Source: Gammaproteobacteria bacterium (GTDB taxonomy: Bacteria; Pseudomonadota; Gammaproteobacteria; Pseudomonadales; Pseudohongiellaceae). Taken from it: DNA of 64,000 nucleotides. The stretch covers positions 1 through 64,000 of the forward strand of contig JAURLP010000019.1 in NCBI GenBank assembly GCA_030831165.1. The letters are read 5' to 3'. Made by a program: the position numbers and the translations under genes. Positions within the stretch are counted from its first letter, which is position 1, and each line of letters opens with the position of its first letter. The notes beneath the pieces were generated by a model. The model was not told where the DNA came from. It made no database searches and saw only the letters and a list, made by a program, of their open reading frames with translations. Shown piece after piece: positions 32,386-43,793 of this stretch.

Positions 32386-35300
32386 TTAGTTGTCGGTTTC
32401 AAGGTCCATATCGATGCCTAAAGATCGAATCTCTTTAACTAGTACGTTAAAGGATTCAGGCATACCAGCTTCCATACGGTGGTCACCATCAACGATGTTC
32501 TTATACATCTTGGTTCGACCCGCTACATCATCCGATTTAACTGTAAGCATTTCCTGCAGAGTATAGGCTGCACCGTATGCTTCAAGAGCCCACACTTCCA
32601 TCTCTCCAAAACGTTGACCACCAAACTGCGCCTTACCACCCAGCGGTTGTTGGGTAACAAGAGAGTAGGAGCCAGTGGATCTGGCATGCATTTTGTCATC
32701 TACAAGGTGATTCAGTTTCAACATATACATGACGCCAACGGTCACTTTACGATCGAACGCATCGCCTGTACGTCCATCATAAAGTGTGATTTGTCCATCT
32801 TCACTCATGTCTGCAAGTTTCAGCATTTGCTTGATTTCTACTTCACTGGCTCCATCAAACACAGTCGTTGCCATAGGCACACCGTCTTTCAGGTTATGAG
32901 CCAATTCCATAATTTCAGCATTACTTAAACTGGAAAGGTCTTCCTGGCGCAAGGCATCACCAATACCGTTATAAATCTGATCCAACAGCTTTCTGATGTC
33001 AGCAATCTTTAGTTGCTGTTGCACCATGGCGTTAATTTTTTCACCCAAACCTTTTGCGGCAGCGCCTAAGTGAGTTTCCAAAATTTGACCAACGTTCATA
33101 CGTGATGGAACACCTAGGGGATTCAATACGATATCAACCGGGTTGCCCTTCTCGTCATAAGGCATATCTTCAACTGGCATGATGACAGAAATCACACCTT
33201 TATTACCGTGACGGCCAGCCATTTTGTCACCTGGCTGAATGCGACGCTTAATAGCCAAATAGACTTTGACGATTTTCAGCACACCCGGTGCCAAGTTATC
33301 ACCCTGGGTAAGTTTTCGTTTCTTATCCTCAAAACGCTCATCTAACTCTTCACGACGCTCTTTTAACTGCACGCCTGCGTTTTCTAATTGCTCACTGAGT
33401 TTGTCATCAACTAAGCGTAACTTGAACCAGTCTTCCGAATCTAAAGCATCAAGATATTCAGCCGACAGATCGTCGCCTTTTTTCAGCTTGGGTCCACCGG
33501 ATACTTTTTTGCCTACCAAAGCTTTTCGTAAACGCTGAAAAGTAGCCTCTTCAACAATTCGATATTCATCTTCAATATCTTTTCTAACTTTAGCAAGTTG
33601 CTGCTCTTCAATTTCTAATGCTCGCTTATCTTTTTCCAAACCGTCGCGGGTAAAAATCTGAACATCAATAACCGTACCCTTGACTGAACTTGGCACTCGC
33701 AAAGAAGTGTCTTTTACATCAGACGCTTTTTCACCAAAAATTGCTCGTAACAGTTTTTCTTCAGGCGTTAGCTGAGTTTCACCTTTTGGTGTTACTTTAC
33801 CAACCAAAATATCACCAGCATTAACTTCAGCCCCAATATAAACAACACCGGATTCATCCAAGCGAGCTAGGGCACTTTCACCCACATTAGGAATATCTGC
33901 AGTAACTTCTTCAGAACCTAATTTAGTATCGCGAGCAATACAGGTGAGTTCCTGAATATGAATAGAAGTAAAACGATCTTCTTTCACAACTCGTTCAGAA
34001 ATTAAGATGGAATCCTCGAAGTTATAACCATTCCAGGGCATAAACGCGATGCGCATATTTTGACCCAATGCCAACTCGCCCATATCAATCGATGGACCAT
34101 CAGCCAGAATATCGCCAACAGCTACCGTATCGCCTACTTTCACGAGTGGACGCTGATTAATACATGTATTCTGATTAGAACGGGTATATTTAGTCAGATT
34201 ATAAATATCGACACCAGCTTCACCAGCTACTGTTTCTTTATCATGAACACGCACAATAATACGTGCCGCATCAACGCTATCGATAACACCACCACGTTTG
34301 GAAACAACACAAACTCCAGAATCGCGTGCTACGTATCTTTCCATGCCAGTTCCTACTAATGGCTTTTGAGCTATTAAAGTAGGTACTGCCTGACGCTGCA
34401 TGTTCGACCCCATCAAGGCACGGTTTGCATCATCGTGTTCCAAGAAAGGAATTAAAGAAGCTGCAACTGATACAACCTGTTGCGGGCTAACATCCATAAA
34501 TTCTATTTGATCTTTGTTGACCAGTGTAAATTCATTCTGAAGTCGAACCGACACCATATCTTCAATAAATTTACCTTTTTTATCTAATGGCGAACTTGCT
34601 TGAGCAATCGCATAATTGCTTTCTTCAATAGCAGAAAGATAGACAATTTCATCAGTAACACTGCCGTTAACGACCTTTCTCACTGGGCTTTCTAGAAAAC
34701 CATATCTGTTTGTTTGTGCATAAGTCGCCAGTGAATTAATCAGGCCAATATTCGGGCCTTCAGGCGTCTCAATAGGACAAACACGGCCATAGTGAGTTGG
34801 ATGCACATCACGCACTTCGAAGCCTGCGCGCTCACGTGTTAATCCACCTGGCCCCAATGCTGAAATTCGTCGCTTGTGTGTAACTTCTGATAGGGGGTTA
34901 TTTTGATCCATAAACTGCGACAGCTGGCTGGAGCCAAAAAACTCTTTGATTGCAGCAGCAACCGGTTTTGCATTTATCATATCCTGTGGCATCAAACCTT
35001 CACTATCAGCCATGGATAAGCGCTCTTTAACAGCGCGCTCTACACGAACCAGTCCAACACGGAATTGATTCTCAGCCATTTCGCCTACAGAACGGATTCG
35101 ACGATTACCTAAGTGATCAATATCATCAACTGTGCCAAATCCATTACGGATGTTGACCAGTGTTTTAATAACATCAACGATATCTTCTTTGCTTAACACA
35201 CCAGAGCCTTCAGACTCCTCCCTGCCAAGACGACGGTTAAATTTCATTCGCCCTACAACAGACAAGTCATAACGATCTTCTGAGAAAAATAAATTAGCAA

Positions 35301-36468
35301 ACAGGTTTTCAGCCGACTCCTTCGTTGGCGGTTCACCTGGACGCATCATCCGATATATTTCTACCAGTGCTTCTAGTCTATTTTCAGTCGAATCAGATCT
35401 CAAAGTATCTGAAATAAAAGGACCACAATCCAGATCATTGGTGTAAATGGTCTCAAACTCTTTGATACCGGCTTTTACCAGTATCTCTAATACTTCTTCA
35501 GTGACCTCGGTATTGCAAGGTACCAATATCTCACCTGTATCAGTATCGATAATATCTTTGGCTAGAGCGTTACCTAATATAAACTCTGAAGGAACATCCA
35601 GCTTGGTTAATTTGGCATCCTCAATTTCACGAATATGCCTTGCAGTAATCCTGCGAGCTGCAGGGACAATGACTGTACGTTTGTTTTTGATGTCAAAATT
35701 TAGTACCACACCTCGCAGGCGAGAGGGGACTAACTCGAGTGAAAGCGAACCATCTTTACCAATAAAATATTTATTATTGTCATAGAACATTTCCAAAATG
35801 TCCTGAGCACTATAATCAAGGGCCTTCAATAATATTGATGCCGGTAGTTTTCTTCTACGGTCAATTCGCACAAAGACCAAATCTTTTGGATCAAATTCAA
35901 CATCCAACCAGGAACCACGATAAGGAATAATTCGAGCAGAATAAAGAAGCTTACCTGAACTGTGAGTTTTACCTTTATCATGATCAAAGAAAACGCCTGG
36001 TGAACGATGTAATTGAGAAACAACTACACGCTCAGTTCCATTAATCACAAAAGTACCACTATCAGTCATCAGAGGTATTTCACCCATGTAGACTTCTTGC
36101 TCTTTTATATCCTTAATTACTTTGGCGGTTGACTCTTTTTCATAAATGATCAATCGAACTTTAACGCGCAAAGAAACAGCATAAGTCGCACCACGAAGCA
36201 TACATTCGCTGACATCGAACTCGGGCTTGCCAAGTCGGTAACTTACATATTCAAGTAAGGCTTTACCCGAATAGGAAACTATTGGGAATACTGATTTAAA
36301 GGCCGCATGCAGGCCTTGCTCCAACCGATCCTCAGGAGGGGTAGTCGCTTGGGTAAATTGTTTATATGAATCAATCTGGATAGCCAGAAGATAAGGAATA
36401 TCCATAACACTTTGCAGTTTGCTAAAGTCTTTACGGATACGTTTTTTCTCAGTATATGAATATGCCAT
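32386..36468 (-). CDS. rpoB: DNA-directed RNA polymerase subunit beta
   Basis: 1360 residues (E. coli 1342). The rifampicin-pocket region [25 protein letters not shown] is wild type, followed by [24 protein letters not shown]. The flap and the C-terminal [24 protein letters not shown], which clamps beta', are intact. It is read with rpoC, after an attenuator-like hairpin behind rplL. Confidence 0.99.
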   Translation of the reverse strand: MAYSYTEKKRIRKDFSKLQSVMDIPYLLAIQIDSYKQFTQATTPPEDRLEQGLHAAFKSVFPIVSYSGKALLEYVSYRLGKPEFDVSECMLRGATYAVSLRVKVRLIIYEKESTAKVIKDIKEQEVYMGEIPLMTDSGTFVINGTERVVVSQLHRSPGVFFDHDKGKTHSSGKLLYSARIIPYRGSWLDVEFDPKDLVFVRIDRRRKLPASILLKALDYSAQDILEMFYDNNKYFIGKDGSLSLELVPSRLRGVVLNFDIKNKRTVIVPAARRITARHIREIEDAKLTKLDVPSEFILGNALAKDIIDTDTGEILVPCNTEVTEEVLEILVKAGIKEFETIYTNDLDCGPFISDTLRSDSTENRLEALVEIYRMMRPGEPPTKESAENLFANLFFSEDRYDLSVVGRMKFNRRLGREESEGSGVLSKEDIVDVIKTLVNIRNGFGTVDDIDHLGNRRIRSVGEMAENQFRVGLVRVERAVKERLSMADSEGLMPQDMINAKPVAAAIKEFFGSSQLSQFMDQNNPLSEVTHKRRISALGPGGLTRERAGFEVRDVHPTHYGRVCPIETPEGPNIGLINSLATYAQTNRYGFLESPVRKVVNGSVTDEIVYLSAIEESNYAIAQASSPLDKKGKFIEDMVSVRLQNEFTLVNKDQIEFMDVSPQQVVSVAASLIPFLEHDDANRALMGSNMQRQAVPTLIAQKPLVGTGMERYVARDSGVCVVSKRGGVIDSVDAARIIVRVHDKETVAGEAGVDIYNLTKYTRSNQNTCINQRPLVKVGDTVAVGDILADGPSIDMGELALGQNMRIAFMPWNGYNFEDSILISERVVKEDRFTSIHIQELTCIARDTKLGSEEVTADIPNVGESALARLDESGVVYIGAEVNAGDILVGKVTPKGETQLTPEEKLLRAIFGEKASDVKDTSLRVPSSVKGTVIDVQIFTRDGLEKDKRALEIEEQQLAKVRKDIEDEYRIVEEATFQRLRKALVGKKVSGGPKLKKGDDLSAEYLDALDSEDWFKLRLVDDKLSEQLENAGVQLKERREELDERFEDKKRKLTQGDNLAPGVLKIVKVYLAIKRRIQPGDKMAGRHGNKGVISVIMPVEDMPYDEKGNPVDIVLNPLGVPSRMNVGQILETHLGAAAKGLGEKINAMVQQQLKIADIRKLLDQIYNGIGDALRQEDLSSLSNAEIMELAHNLKDGVPMATTVFDGASEVEIKQMLKLADMSEDGQITLYDGRTGDAFDRKVTVGVMYMLKLNHLVDDKMHARSTGSYSLVTQQPLGGKAQFGGQRFGEMEVWALEAYGAAYTLQEMLTVKSDDVAGRTKMYKNIVDGDHRMEAGMPESFNVLVKEIRSLGIDMDLETDN

Positions 36469-36602
36469 CAGTGGTCCCTAATCAGCGAATTTTCTGAATC
36501 TTGCTACTTTTAACCTTTTCTAAAAAAAAGTAACCCCAGCATTTTCTATTGCTCTCTCTAATATGCTAGTGCTAATACTTTTAAGCATATTGATAAAGCG
36601 CA

Positions 36603-36643
36603 GAAAGGTGGAAGCCATCCAGACACAATGGACTTCCACCTTC
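36603..36643 (-). promoter_or_regulatory. rplL-rpoB attenuator-type hairpin
   Basis: On the minus strand AAGGTGGAAG and CTTCCACCTT (36633-36642 and 36605-36614 on the plus strand) pair perfectly over ten bases, with an inner TCCA/TGGA stem. It is followed by only a broken T-run, as expected for partial termination. The position between rplL and rpoB is that of the E. coli attenuator, which lowers rpoBC expression relative to the ribosomal genes. Confidence 0.75.
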
Positions 36644-36665
36644 TAAATCAACTTTTATAGCTGAC

Positions 36666-37049
36666 TTATTTAAGCTCGACTGTCGCACCAGCTTCTTCAA
36701 GCTGCTTTTTGAAGTCTTCTGCTTCGGCTTTACTGGCGCCTTCTTTAATTGGAGATGGAGCACCATCAACCAAATCTTTAGCTTCTTTAAGTCCAAGTCC
36801 AGTAATTCCTCGTACTGCTTTAATGACATTTACTTTCTTCTCACCAGCAGCTGTCAAAATTACGTCAAACTCGTCTTTCTCTACAGCGGCAGCACCACCA
36901 GCATCGCCACCGGCAGCAGGAGCTGCAACGGCAACTGCTGCAGCAGCAGAAACGCCAAATTTTTCTTCCATAGCTGAAACCAATTCGACCACGTCCATGA
37001 CCGACAGTTCAGCGATACCTTCTAATATTTCTTCTTTAGATAGAGACAT
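36666..37049 (-). CDS. rplL: 50S ribosomal protein L7/L12
   Basis: 127 residues (E. coli 121). The N-terminal dimer domain starts [33 protein letters not shown]; an Ala/Gly-rich hinge of about 25 residues follows ([18 protein letters not shown]); and the C-terminal factor-binding domain has [29 protein letters not shown]. Four copies form the stalk with L10. It lies 64 bases after rplJ. Confidence 0.99.
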   Translation of the reverse strand: MSLSKEEILEGIAELSVMDVVELVSAMEEKFGVSAAAAVAVAAPAAGGDAGGAAAVEKDEFDVILTAAGEKKVNVIKAVRGITGLGLKEAKDLVDGAPSPIKEGASKAEAEDFKKQLEEAGATVELK

Positions 37050-37113
37050 AATGCTCTCCTTTTAATTTCGTTTAATTAATTAAAACAACTAGGTTGTTAT
37101 GTGTCTTTTAAGC

Positions 37114-37644
37114 TTACGCTGCTTCCTGTTTCTGATCCCGAACAGCTGCTACAACACGAGTAGCCTTTGCAGGCACCTCTTTTGCCGTTCTTGCCAGTTT
37201 AGTTACCGGTGCTAACATCACGCTCATCAAGGTCGCGATAGCCTGATCGTATGTTGGCAGTTTCGCCAAAATATCAATCTGGTCTGCAGCTAGCAGGTTT
37301 CCGCCAACAGCAAGTGCTTTAACATCAAAATCTGCATTGTCTTTTGAAAAATCTTTAAGTACGCGTGCTGCTGCACCTGGATCTTCCTGAGAAAATGCTA
37401 AAATTGTTGGGCCAACCAAAGCTTCGTTGAGGCACTCATAATCAGTACCCTGTATTGCACGTTTCAATAATGTGTTTCTGACAACTCTTAGATAAACATT
37501 ATTTTCTCGAGCAGTTTTACGCAGCTCAGTTAGCTCACTAACAGTAACTCCCCTATAGTCGGCGAGCACTGCAGATAAAGCACTTTTAGCAGCTTCGTTG
37601 ACTTCGGCAACAATCTGCCTTTTGTCTTCAATACGAATAGCCAC
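37114..37644 (-). CDS. rplJ: 50S ribosomal protein L10
   Basis: 176 residues from a GTG start (complement of 37642-37644), with AGGAG nine bases upstream. It starts [19 protein letters not shown] and has [38 protein letters not shown]. The C-terminal helix binds L7/L12 dimers. It forms the stalk base. The 315-base leader before it is the expected site of L10 autoregulation. Confidence 0.98.
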   Translation of the reverse strand: MAIRIEDKRQIVAEVNEAAKSALSAVLADYRGVTVSELTELRKTARENNVYLRVVRNTLLKRAIQGTDYECLNEALVGPTILAFSQEDPGAAARVLKDFSKDNADFDVKALAVGGNLLAADQIDILAKLPTYDQAIATLMSVMLAPVTKLARTAKEVPAKATRVVAAVRDQKQEAA

Positions 37645-37959
37645 TTTTAAATACTCCTAAGTTTTAGTCATCAACATAACTTCATAGCAACTGCACTATT
37701 AAGTCGACAACCAGTTAAGAAATCAGCGAACCAATTTCAAATTCCTGCACTCACTCAAAGCAAATACAGGGTCTTATTCGGTGAATAGCTCAATAACTTA
37801 CATTGGGCCGGGTTTCACCATCTGCGCAGGAGATTAAGTTTATGAGTTAAGCTTCAACATGCATAAACACCTGCGGTCTTTGACAGTCTTGTTTTCCTGG
37901 AAAACAACACCCCAAAGTCTTTATTAGGCAGTGAACTGAATCACTGCCAAAATTCTTTT
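37645..37959 (-). promoter_or_regulatory. rplJ leader region between rplA and rplJ
   Basis: A 315-base gap without an ORF. It holds a hairpin just after rplA (GGCAGTGA 37927-37934 / TCACTGCC 37941-37948), a 19-base near-perfect palindrome with arms TTGTTTTCC/GGAAAACAA (37889-37907), and on the minus strand a GGTGAAACCCGGCCCAA segment upstream of a predicted structured leader. Length and place fit the L10 leader that controls rplJL in gammaproteobacteria. I could not pick a promoter with confidence. Confidence 0.5.
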
Positions 37960-38655
37960 TTAAAAATCCAGTGATGACTGGTCTATCTGGATACCTGGCC
38001 CCATAGTTGAAGATAATACGATCTTCTTAACATAGGCGCCTTTAGCAGAAGCAGGTTTAGCTTTCTTTAGGTCTACTAACAATGCTTCCAGATTTCCCTT
38101 AACAGCACTAGCATCAAAATCCGCTTTACCAATTCCGCCATGGATGATGCCGTTTTTATCAGTTCGATATCTTACCTGGCCAGATTTAGCATTTTTTACC
38201 GCCCCTTCGACATCAGGAGTAACCGTGCCTACTTTAGGGTTAGGCATCAAACCTTTAGGACCCAGGATTGTTCCTAGTTGACCAACGATTCGCATAGCAT
38301 CCGGACTCGCTATCACGACGTCAAAATTCAGTTCTCCGCCTTTAATACTTTCTGCCAGATCTTCAAACCCAACCACATCAGCACCTGCCGCTTTGGCCTT
38401 TTCAGCATTCTCGCCCTGGGCAAATACCGCAATTCGCACATCCTTTCCTGTTCCGTGAGGCAAGGTAGTCGCCCCTCTAACAGCCTGGTCAGATTTGCGG
38501 GCATCAATACCCAGATTAATACTGACGTCTATTGATTCTTTGAATTTTTTGGTTGAAAACTCGGCAATTAAAGCAACGGCTTCACTTATTGAGTAAGACT
38601 TACCGGCTTCCAATTTTTCAGCAATTAATTTTGCCTTTTTAGTTAACTTGGCCAT
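37960..38655 (-). CDS. rplA: 50S ribosomal protein L1
   Basis: 231 residues (E. coli 234). Domain signatures [28 protein letters not shown] and the conserved [22 protein letters not shown] are present. L1 forms the mobile stalk near the E site and in E. coli represses the L11 operon. Its start codon shares one base with the rplK stop, showing coupling. Confidence 0.99.
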   Translation of the reverse strand: MAKLTKKAKLIAEKLEAGKSYSISEAVALIAEFSTKKFKESIDVSINLGIDARKSDQAVRGATTLPHGTGKDVRIAVFAQGENAEKAKAAGADVVGFEDLAESIKGGELNFDVVIASPDAMRIVGQLGTILGPKGLMPNPKVGTVTPDVEGAVKNAKSGQVRYRTDKNGIIHGGIGKADFDASAVKGNLEALLVDLKKAKPASAKGAYVKKIVLSSTMGPGIQIDQSSLDF

Positions 38656-39089
38656 TAGTTGACCCCCTCAGTTTCAATCCCAGCACTTCTGGCACTTCCT
38701 GCCAATGTACGTACCGCAGCATCCATATCGGCTGCTGTGAGATCAGGCATTTTTAAGGTCGCGATTTCTTCTAACTGGGCACGAGTTACCTTGCCAACTT
38801 TTTCAGTATTTGGGCGACCGCTACCACTTTTAAGACCTGCTGCTTTTAATAACAACACTGCCGCGGGAGGTGTTTTAGTAATGAATGTAAAGCTTCTATC
38901 TGCGTAGACAGTAATGACAACAGGTATTGGCAAGCCTGGTTCAACACTTTGAGTTTCAGCATTGAAAGCCTTACAAAAATCCATGATATTTACACCATGT
39001 TGGCCCAGAGCCGGACCGACAGGAGGACTAGGATTAGCCTTACCTGCAGCAACCTGTAGCTTGATATAAGCCAGGACTTTTTTAGCCAT
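38655..39089 (-). CDS. rplK: 50S ribosomal protein L11
   Basis: 144 residues (E. coli 142). The proline-rich N-terminus [33 protein letters not shown] is where thiostrepton and RelA act; the C-terminal rRNA-binding domain has [23 protein letters not shown]11 is the sensor of the GTPase centre. It lies 108 bases after nusG. Confidence 0.99.
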   Translation of the reverse strand: MAKKVLAYIKLQVAAGKANPSPPVGPALGQHGVNIMDFCKAFNAETQSVEPGLPIPVVITVYADRSFTFITKTPPAAVLLLKAAGLKSGSGRPNTEKVGKVTRAQLEEIATLKMPDLTAADMDAAVRTLAGSARSAGIETEGVN

Positions 39090-39197
39090 TTTATACTCCT
39101 TTGGGTAATAACGTCTTTCGACTTCCCTGGCGCCTCATAGAGACGACTTTTTAATTAAGAAGTTACCTTATGGAAACTTCCACCAAATTTTTTACTC

Positions 39198-39746
39198 TTA
39201 ACCCTTTTCAACCTGAGAAAACTCCAACTCCACTGGAGTTGAACGGCCGAAGATTAGCACGGCGACGCGCACACGGCTTTTCTCGTAATTCACTTCTTCT
39301 ACTGTTCCTGTGAAATCGTTAAATGGACCATCTGTGACCCGAACCATTTCACCTGGCTCATAGACTGTCTTATGAGTAGGTTTATCAACCGTCTCTTCAA
39401 GTCGATTTACTATTTCATCAACTTCTCGCTGGGTAATAGGCGCCGGCTTATCAGCTTTTCCACCAATAAAACCCATTACCCGAGGTGTATCTTTTACTAA
39501 GTGCCAGGTTATGTCATTTAATACCATATGTATAAGAACATAACCCGGGAAGAATTTACGCTCACTTTTTCTTTTCTGGCCGCCGCGCATTTCCAACACT
39601 TCTTCTGTTGGCACAAGCACGTCACCAAACAATTCAGGATTGCCTGATAATGCAATTCTTTCTTCCAGCGCCTGCTTTACTTTGCGCTCGTAACCTGAAT
39701 AAGCATGTACTACATACCATCGCTTAGTATTTTCAGAAGCTGACAT
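39198..39746 (-). CDS. nusG: transcription termination/antitermination protein NusG
   Basis: 182 residues (E. coli 181). The NGN domain (about 1-115) begins [19 protein letters not shown] and includes [12 protein letters not shown]; the KOW domain is [33 protein letters not shown]. It bridges RNA polymerase with Rho or with S10 on the ribosome. It lies 12 bases after secE. Confidence 0.99.
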   Translation of the reverse strand: MSASENTKRWYVVHAYSGYERKVKQALEERIALSGNPELFGDVLVPTEEVLEMRGGQKRKSERKFFPGYVLIHMVLNDITWHLVKDTPRVMGFIGGKADKPAPITQREVDEIVNRLEETVDKPTHKTVYEPGEMVRVTDGPFNDFTGTVEEVNYEKSRVRVAVLIFGRSTPVELEFSQVEKG

Positions 39747-39758
39747 TCTTATTTTTTC

Positions 39759-40154
39759 CTAACCAATAATAAACGTAATGACCCAGCTTAATAGCGAGTC
39801 CAACGCCCAAAGAATTAAAGCCACTATAATGACAACCACAACAACTATTAACGTTGTCTGAGTAGTCTCTGTACGAGTAGGCCACACAACTTTTCTAATT
39901 TCAGTTTTAGCTTCCAGGCATAAGGCAACAAAAGCCTTACCTTTAACAGTTAACGTTGCTAACCAACCGGCAGCAACAGCCAAAACCAGTAAGCCTATAA
40001 CCCTATACAGCATGGACTCTGTAGCAAAATAACTATTGCCATAGACTCCTGCTGCCACTAGGAGCAGAACAACTATCCAAAGCACAAGGTCTAGACTACC
40101 CTCTTTACTGCCTTGGTTTTTAAGCTTTGCAGCTTTCCCAACCTTCTCGTTCAT
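39759..40154 (-). CDS. secE: preprotein translocase subunit SecE
   Basis: 131 residues, the long three-helix form of gammaproteobacteria (E. coli 127). After two N-terminal helices comes the conserved amphipathic segment EAKTEIRKVVWPTRTETTQTTLIV leading into the last membrane helix, the essential part that clamps SecY. It lies between tRNA-Trp and nusG and is cotranscribed with nusG. Confidence 0.98.
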   Translation of the reverse strand: MNEKVGKAAKLKNQGSKEGSLDLVLWIVVLLLVAAGVYGNSYFATESMLYRVIGLLVLAVAAGWLATLTVKGKAFVALCLEAKTEIRKVVWPTRTETTQTTLIVVVVVIIVALILWALDSLLSWVITFIIG

Positions 40155-40179
40155 TTTGCTAACTTTAACTTTTAGTTAA

Positions 40180-40255
40180 TGGCAGGCCAGGAGGGAATCG
40201 AACCCCCAACCTGCGGTTTTGGAGACCGCCGCTCTGCCAATTGAGCTACTGGCCT
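40180..40255 (-). tRNA. tRNA-Trp (anticodon CCA)
   Basis: The 76-base minus-strand gene starts AGGCCAGTAGCTC and ends in an encoded CCA. The anticodon arm GCGGT-CTCCAAA-ACCGC gives anticodon CCA, and the T-arm has GGTTCGATTCC. It lies between tuf and secE, the conserved place for tRNA-Trp in gammaproteobacteria. Confidence 0.97.
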
Positions 40256-40301
40256 ATACAACTCTTATCATCGTTCTTCATCTTAATTCATAAGACGATT
40301 A

Positions 40302-40333
40302 AGCCGAGAAGACTGCAAGCAGCGATCTCGGCT
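40302..40333 (-). other. hairpin between tuf and tRNA-Trp
   Basis: AGCCGAGA (40302-40309) and TCTCGGCT (40326-40333) form an eight-base stem with a 16-base loop just after the tuf stop codon. On the minus strand it is followed by TAATCG rather than a T-run, so it may be a weak terminator or a processing site of the tRNA-tuf transcript. Confidence 0.5.
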
Positions 40334-40355
40334 CAACTTAAAGCTTTTTAACTTC

Positions 40356-41546
40356 TTATTCGATGATTTTAGCTACTACGCCAGCTCCAACTGTACGACC
40401 ACCTTCACGAACAGCAAAACGCTGACCTTCTTCCATCGCGATTGGGGCAATCAGTTCGACCGACATCTTCACATTATCACCAGGCATAACCATTTCTACA
40501 CCATCTGGCAACTCGCAAGCACCAGTTACATCAGTGGTTTCGAAATAGAACTGGGGACGATACCCTTTAAAGAATGGGGTATGACGACCGCCCTCATCTT
40601 TAGACAGGACATAAATCTCACCTTCAAATTTGGTATGCGGTGTAATTGAACCTGGCTTAGCAAGCACTTGACCACGCTCAACGTCTTCACGCTTAGTGCC
40701 ACGTAAAAGAATACCAACGTTTTCACCAGCACGACCTTCGTCAAGCAATTTACGGAACATCTCAACACCAGTACAAGTAGTAGTTTGTGTATCCCTAATT
40801 CCGACGATCTGAATTTCTTCGCCGACTTTAACAACACCACGTGCTACACGGCCGGTAACAACCGTTCCTCGACCTGAAATAGAGAATACATCCTCAATTG
40901 GCATCAAAAATGGTTTTTCAATATCACGCTCAGGCTCAGGAATATACGAATCAAGAGTTTCAACCAGTTTTTTAACAGATGGCATACCTATATCAGAGGT
41001 ATCACCTTCCAACGCTTTTAGCGCAGAACCAATAATGATTGGCGTGTCATCACCTGGGAAATCATACTGGTCCAACAACTCACGAATTTCCATCTCAACC
41101 AACTCAAGCAGTTCCTCATCATCAACCATGTCGGCTTTATTCATGAAAACAACTATATAAGGCACACCTACCTGACGTGACAACAAAATATGTTCACGTG
41201 TTTGTGGCATAGGGCCATCAGCGGCTGAACAAACCAGGATTGCACCATCCATCTGTGCAGCACCAGTAATCATGTTTTTTACATAGTCGGCATGACCCGG
41301 ACAGTCAACATGAGCATAGTGGCGCGCTGCAGAGTCATACTCAACGTGGGAAGTTGCGATAGTAATACCGCGCTCTCTCTCTTCAGGCGCATTATCAATA
41401 CCGGCAAAGTCTACTGCCGTTCCACCCCATGTTTCAGCACATACGCGCGTCAACGCTGCTGTTAATGTAGTTTTACCATGGTCAACGTGACCAATTGTGC
41501 CCACATTTAGATGGGGCTTACTTCTTTCAAACTTTTCCTTTGCCAT
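40356..41546 (-). CDS. tuf: elongation factor Tu
   Basis: 396 residues (E. coli 393). GTPase motifs [38 protein letters not shown] and [10 protein letters not shown] are followed by beta-barrel domains with [13 protein letters not shown] and, at the end, [18 protein letters not shown]. It delivers aminoacyl-tRNA to the ribosome. It corresponds to tufB because it follows tRNA-Thr; it is the only tuf gene in the window. Confidence 0.99.
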   Translation of the reverse strand: MAKEKFERSKPHLNVGTIGHVDHGKTTLTAALTRVCAETWGGTAVDFAGIDNAPEERERGITIATSHVEYDSAARHYAHVDCPGHADYVKNMITGAAQMDGAILVCSAADGPMPQTREHILLSRQVGVPYIVVFMNKADMVDDEELLELVEMEIRELLDQYDFPGDDTPIIIGSALKALEGDTSDIGMPSVKKLVETLDSYIPEPERDIEKPFLMPIEDVFSISGRGTVVTGRVARGVVKVGEEIQIVGIRDTQTTTCTGVEMFRKLLDEGRAGENVGILLRGTKREDVERGQVLAKPGSITPHTKFEGEIYVLSKDEGGRHTPFFKGYRPQFYFETTDVTGACELPDGVEMVMPGDNVKMSVELIAPIAMEEGQRFAVREGGRTVGAGVVAKIIE

Positions 41547-41632
41547 CGACGATGCCTCCGACTAACTTATTAATAACTATTTATAAACCTGTTTAATACA
41601 CTTTCTTTTTACTATTCTGTGTCAAAGAGAGA

Positions 41633-41708
41633 TGGTGCTCACACCCAGAGTCGAACTGGGGACCTCATCATTACCAATGATGCGCTCTACCACCTGAGCT
41701 ATGCGAGC
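41633..41708 (-). tRNA. tRNA-Thr (anticodon GGT)
   Basis: 76 bases on the minus strand, GCTCGCATAGCTCAGG at the 5' end and an encoded CCA at the 3' end. The anticodon arm CATCA-TTGGTAA-TGATG gives GGT. It is just upstream of tuf, as in the E. coli thrT-tufB operon. Confidence 0.97.
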
Positions 41709-41784
41709 TCTCCCAAAGATCTACTCACATCATCCTGTTTCGACTTTGTTTGGTTCTACATCCAAACAGTCTAAAACTCGACTC

Positions 41785-41858
41785 TGGAGCGGGTAGCGGG
41801 AATCGAACCCGCATGATCAGCTTGGAAGGCTGGAGTTCTACCATTGAACTATACCCGC
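41785..41858 (-). tRNA. tRNA-Gly (anticodon TCC)
   Basis: 74 bases on the minus strand, starting GCGGGTATAGTTCAATGG and ending with an encoded CCA. The anticodon loop CTTCCAA gives TCC. It is the second tRNA of the tRNA-Tyr/Gly/Thr-tuf operon. Confidence 0.97.
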
Positions 41859-42062
41859 TTTAATTCCCTCGCTAAATCTGCGATAGATCATAAAATCTAC
41901 CCGCAAAATCAACCCTAGCCTCGCCTTAATCAGGCTCGCACACAAAAAACAGAGGACCAGAAACAATTAACTTGTAAGTTATTACTTTCCTGGTCCACTG
42001 TTTTCTGCCGTTCAATCCGACGGTTAAAACCCGAAGGATTTCCCAGAAACCCTCTATCTGAC

Positions 42063-42146
42063 TGGTGGAGGGGGGTGGATTTGAACCACCGAAGCTTACG
42101 CGTCAGATTTACAGTCTGATCCCTTTGACCACTCGGGAACCCCTCC
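42063..42146 (-). tRNA. tRNA-Tyr (anticodon GTA)
   Basis: An 84-base class II tRNA on the minus strand with a long variable arm, starting GGAGGGGTTCCCGAG and ending in an encoded CCA. The anticodon loop CTGTAAA gives GTA. It is the first gene of the tRNA-tuf transcript, about 50 bases after the promoter at 42199-42227. Confidence 0.97.
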
Positions 42147-42198
42147 AAAAAGAACATCAGACAAGCTTTTTCCTGGCTCTCTTTTACACAGAGGCGGC

Positions 42199-42227
42199 AT
42201 TCTATGGGAATTAGCCCTCAGGTGCAA
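42199..42227 (-). promoter_or_regulatory. sigma-70 promoter of the tRNA-Tyr/Gly/Thr-tuf operon
   Basis: On the minus strand TTGCAC (42222-42227) and TAGAAT (42199-42204) are 17 bases apart. The -10 is followed by GCCGCC, a GC-rich discriminator as in stringently controlled tRNA promoters. The -35 overlaps the last codons of the SPOR gene. Confidence 0.8.
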
Positions 42228-43017
42228 TCATTTGACAGAGATTTTCTGATTGTTTTAAGGATGGCTGTGAATTTAGCAAAGTAAGCCATAACTCATCTAG
42301 TTGTGTACTTGTAGCGGACCTAATTACTATCCAAAACTCAGTATTGCTAAGGATGGTTTCCTGAATATTTGTGGCATAACCCTCTGATGCAAGCTCCTCC
42401 TGCAAGGCAAATGCAGAGCTTTGTCGAGTAAAGACTCCTAAAGATATACCCTTGGCCAGATCACCATTCGTAATAAGGAAGCTATCAATTCCATTAGCAA
42501 GCAAATTTGCCAGCGTCTGTCTGGCAGCAGTATCCGATGTAAAAGGCGGCATATAAACTCGATACTCCGATTCAATTTGTTCCTGTAATTCAACTCTAGC
42601 CTGCAGTCCCTGTCGCCTAAGCTCTTCGACTAAAACATTGGTGTCAGTGATATTTTCAAAATCCCCTATGGCAAGGCAGGCTAGACTTTCTTCCTCACTT
42701 TCAAAGCTTGAGAATGATTGAGGTGACATTTCATCTATTGCACTTTCTATTGCGCTTTCTGGACTTTCTGCACTTTCTGCACTTGCTGCACTTTGGGTCG
42801 GAAATGATGCCGTGCTCTCTGTTGCAAGCTCTGCTCTAACGTTTTCAAGGAGCTGCTCATCGGGCATTTCACTCAGTAAAACCAAACTTTGAGGCGCCCG
42901 CTGGATAGGCTCCCTAACAATAACCTTATCTGGACTATCTGAACCCGGCAAAAAGCCCAAATTCCAGGATAAATAAAAGAGGTGCAGTAGCAATAAACCA
43001 ATTACAAAGTTTTTCAT
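42211..43017 (-). CDS. SPOR-domain-like membrane-anchored protein
   Basis: 268 residues. One N-terminal membrane helix (FVIGLLLLHLFYLSWNLGF) is followed by a low-complexity Ser/Ala/Glu linker (about residues 72-95, SAASAESAESPESAIESAID). The C-terminal region has two beta-alpha-beta units like SPOR repeats (ESEYRVYMPPFTSDTAARQ and AKGISLGVFTRQSSAFALQEEL), which bind denuded peptidoglycan in cell division proteins. It overlaps coaX by four bases (ATGA), completing a birA-coaX-SPOR operon as seen in Pseudomonas relatives. The linker is encoded by a 9-base DNA repeat (see findings). Confidence 0.65.
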   Translation of the reverse strand: MKNFVIGLLLLHLFYLSWNLGFLPGSDSPDKVIVREPIQRAPQSLVLLSEMPDEQLLENVRAELATESTASFPTQSAASAESAESPESAIESAIDEMSPQSFSSFESEEESLACLAIGDFENITDTNVLVEELRRQGLQARVELQEQIESEYRVYMPPFTSDTAARQTLANLLANGIDSFLITNGDLAKGISLGVFTRQSSAFALQEELASEGYATNIQETILSNTEFWIVIRSATSTQLDELWLTLLNSQPSLKQSENLCQMIAPEG

Positions 43018-43793
43018 GAGATTTTCGTACTGCCTATCAAGACATCATCGGCAATTTCCAAGCCATCCATAACCAGATCTGGATTAATGTTATGTTCCCA
43101 TTTAATAAAAGGAGCCAATACAGTCGAATCCCCACCTGTTAAATACCACCTTCTATTCAAGCCCCTATGCTGATTAACTTTTTCCAGCATGCCCAATGCC
43201 ATTACCAGAACCCCATGATTGATAGCGACTGCTGTATTTTTTCCAGGCTCTATATCAATAGTTGCTTGAGGATCATATTTTAAATTAGCGGTATGTTCTC
43301 CTAAACTACGTTGCATAAGTTGTAAACCAGGAACAATAAAGCCACCTTCGTGCTGGCCATCAGCATTGATTAGATCTACGGTGATGGCACTCCCACAATC
43401 TACAACGCATACTGCAGACTTGGCAGAACGAAATGCTGCCAGCATGGCTAACCAGCGATCTATGCCCAGCGTTTCAATATTTTGATAGGCATTTTTTAAT
43501 CCTGCACATGCTGCACTTACCTGCGCATAACTAACACTTACTGAAAAAATATTTAGACAAAAAAGTGATAATGAATTTGCAAAACTATTACCCCGCACAT
43601 TTGATACTCTTATTTTTTCTAAATGTTCTTCTTTTAAATCATGTAACTGCTGCATAAAAGTATCTGGTAATTCTTCAGTACGCTCAGCTGCGAACACGGA
43701 GTCAGATTTTATTTTTTTCAGTTGCTGGTTTGAATATTCCAATAGCCGCCATTTTATACGTGTATTACCAGCATCTATTTCAAGTATTTTCAT
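43014..43793 (-). CDS. coaX: type III pantothenate kinase
   Basis: 259 residues. It has the ASKHA-fold motifs of CoaX: the phosphate-1 loop EIDAGNTRIKWRL at the N-terminus, IDRWLAMLAAFR, the phosphate-2 region VVDCGSAITVDLINADGQHEGGFIVPG, and TGGDS in the adenosine site. It makes 4'-phosphopantothenate, the first step of coenzyme A synthesis, in the cytoplasm. It overlaps birA upstream and the SPOR gene downstream by four bases each. Confidence 0.93.
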   Translation of the reverse strand: MKILEIDAGNTRIKWRLLEYSNQQLKKIKSDSVFAAERTEELPDTFMQQLHDLKEEHLEKIRVSNVRGNSFANSLSLFCLNIFSVSVSYAQVSAACAGLKNAYQNIETLGIDRWLAMLAAFRSAKSAVCVVDCGSAITVDLINADGQHEGGFIVPGLQLMQRSLGEHTANLKYDPQATIDIEPGKNTAVAINHGVLVMALGMLEKVNQHRGLNRRWYLTGGDSTVLAPFIKWEHNINPDLVMDGLEIADDVLIGSTKIS

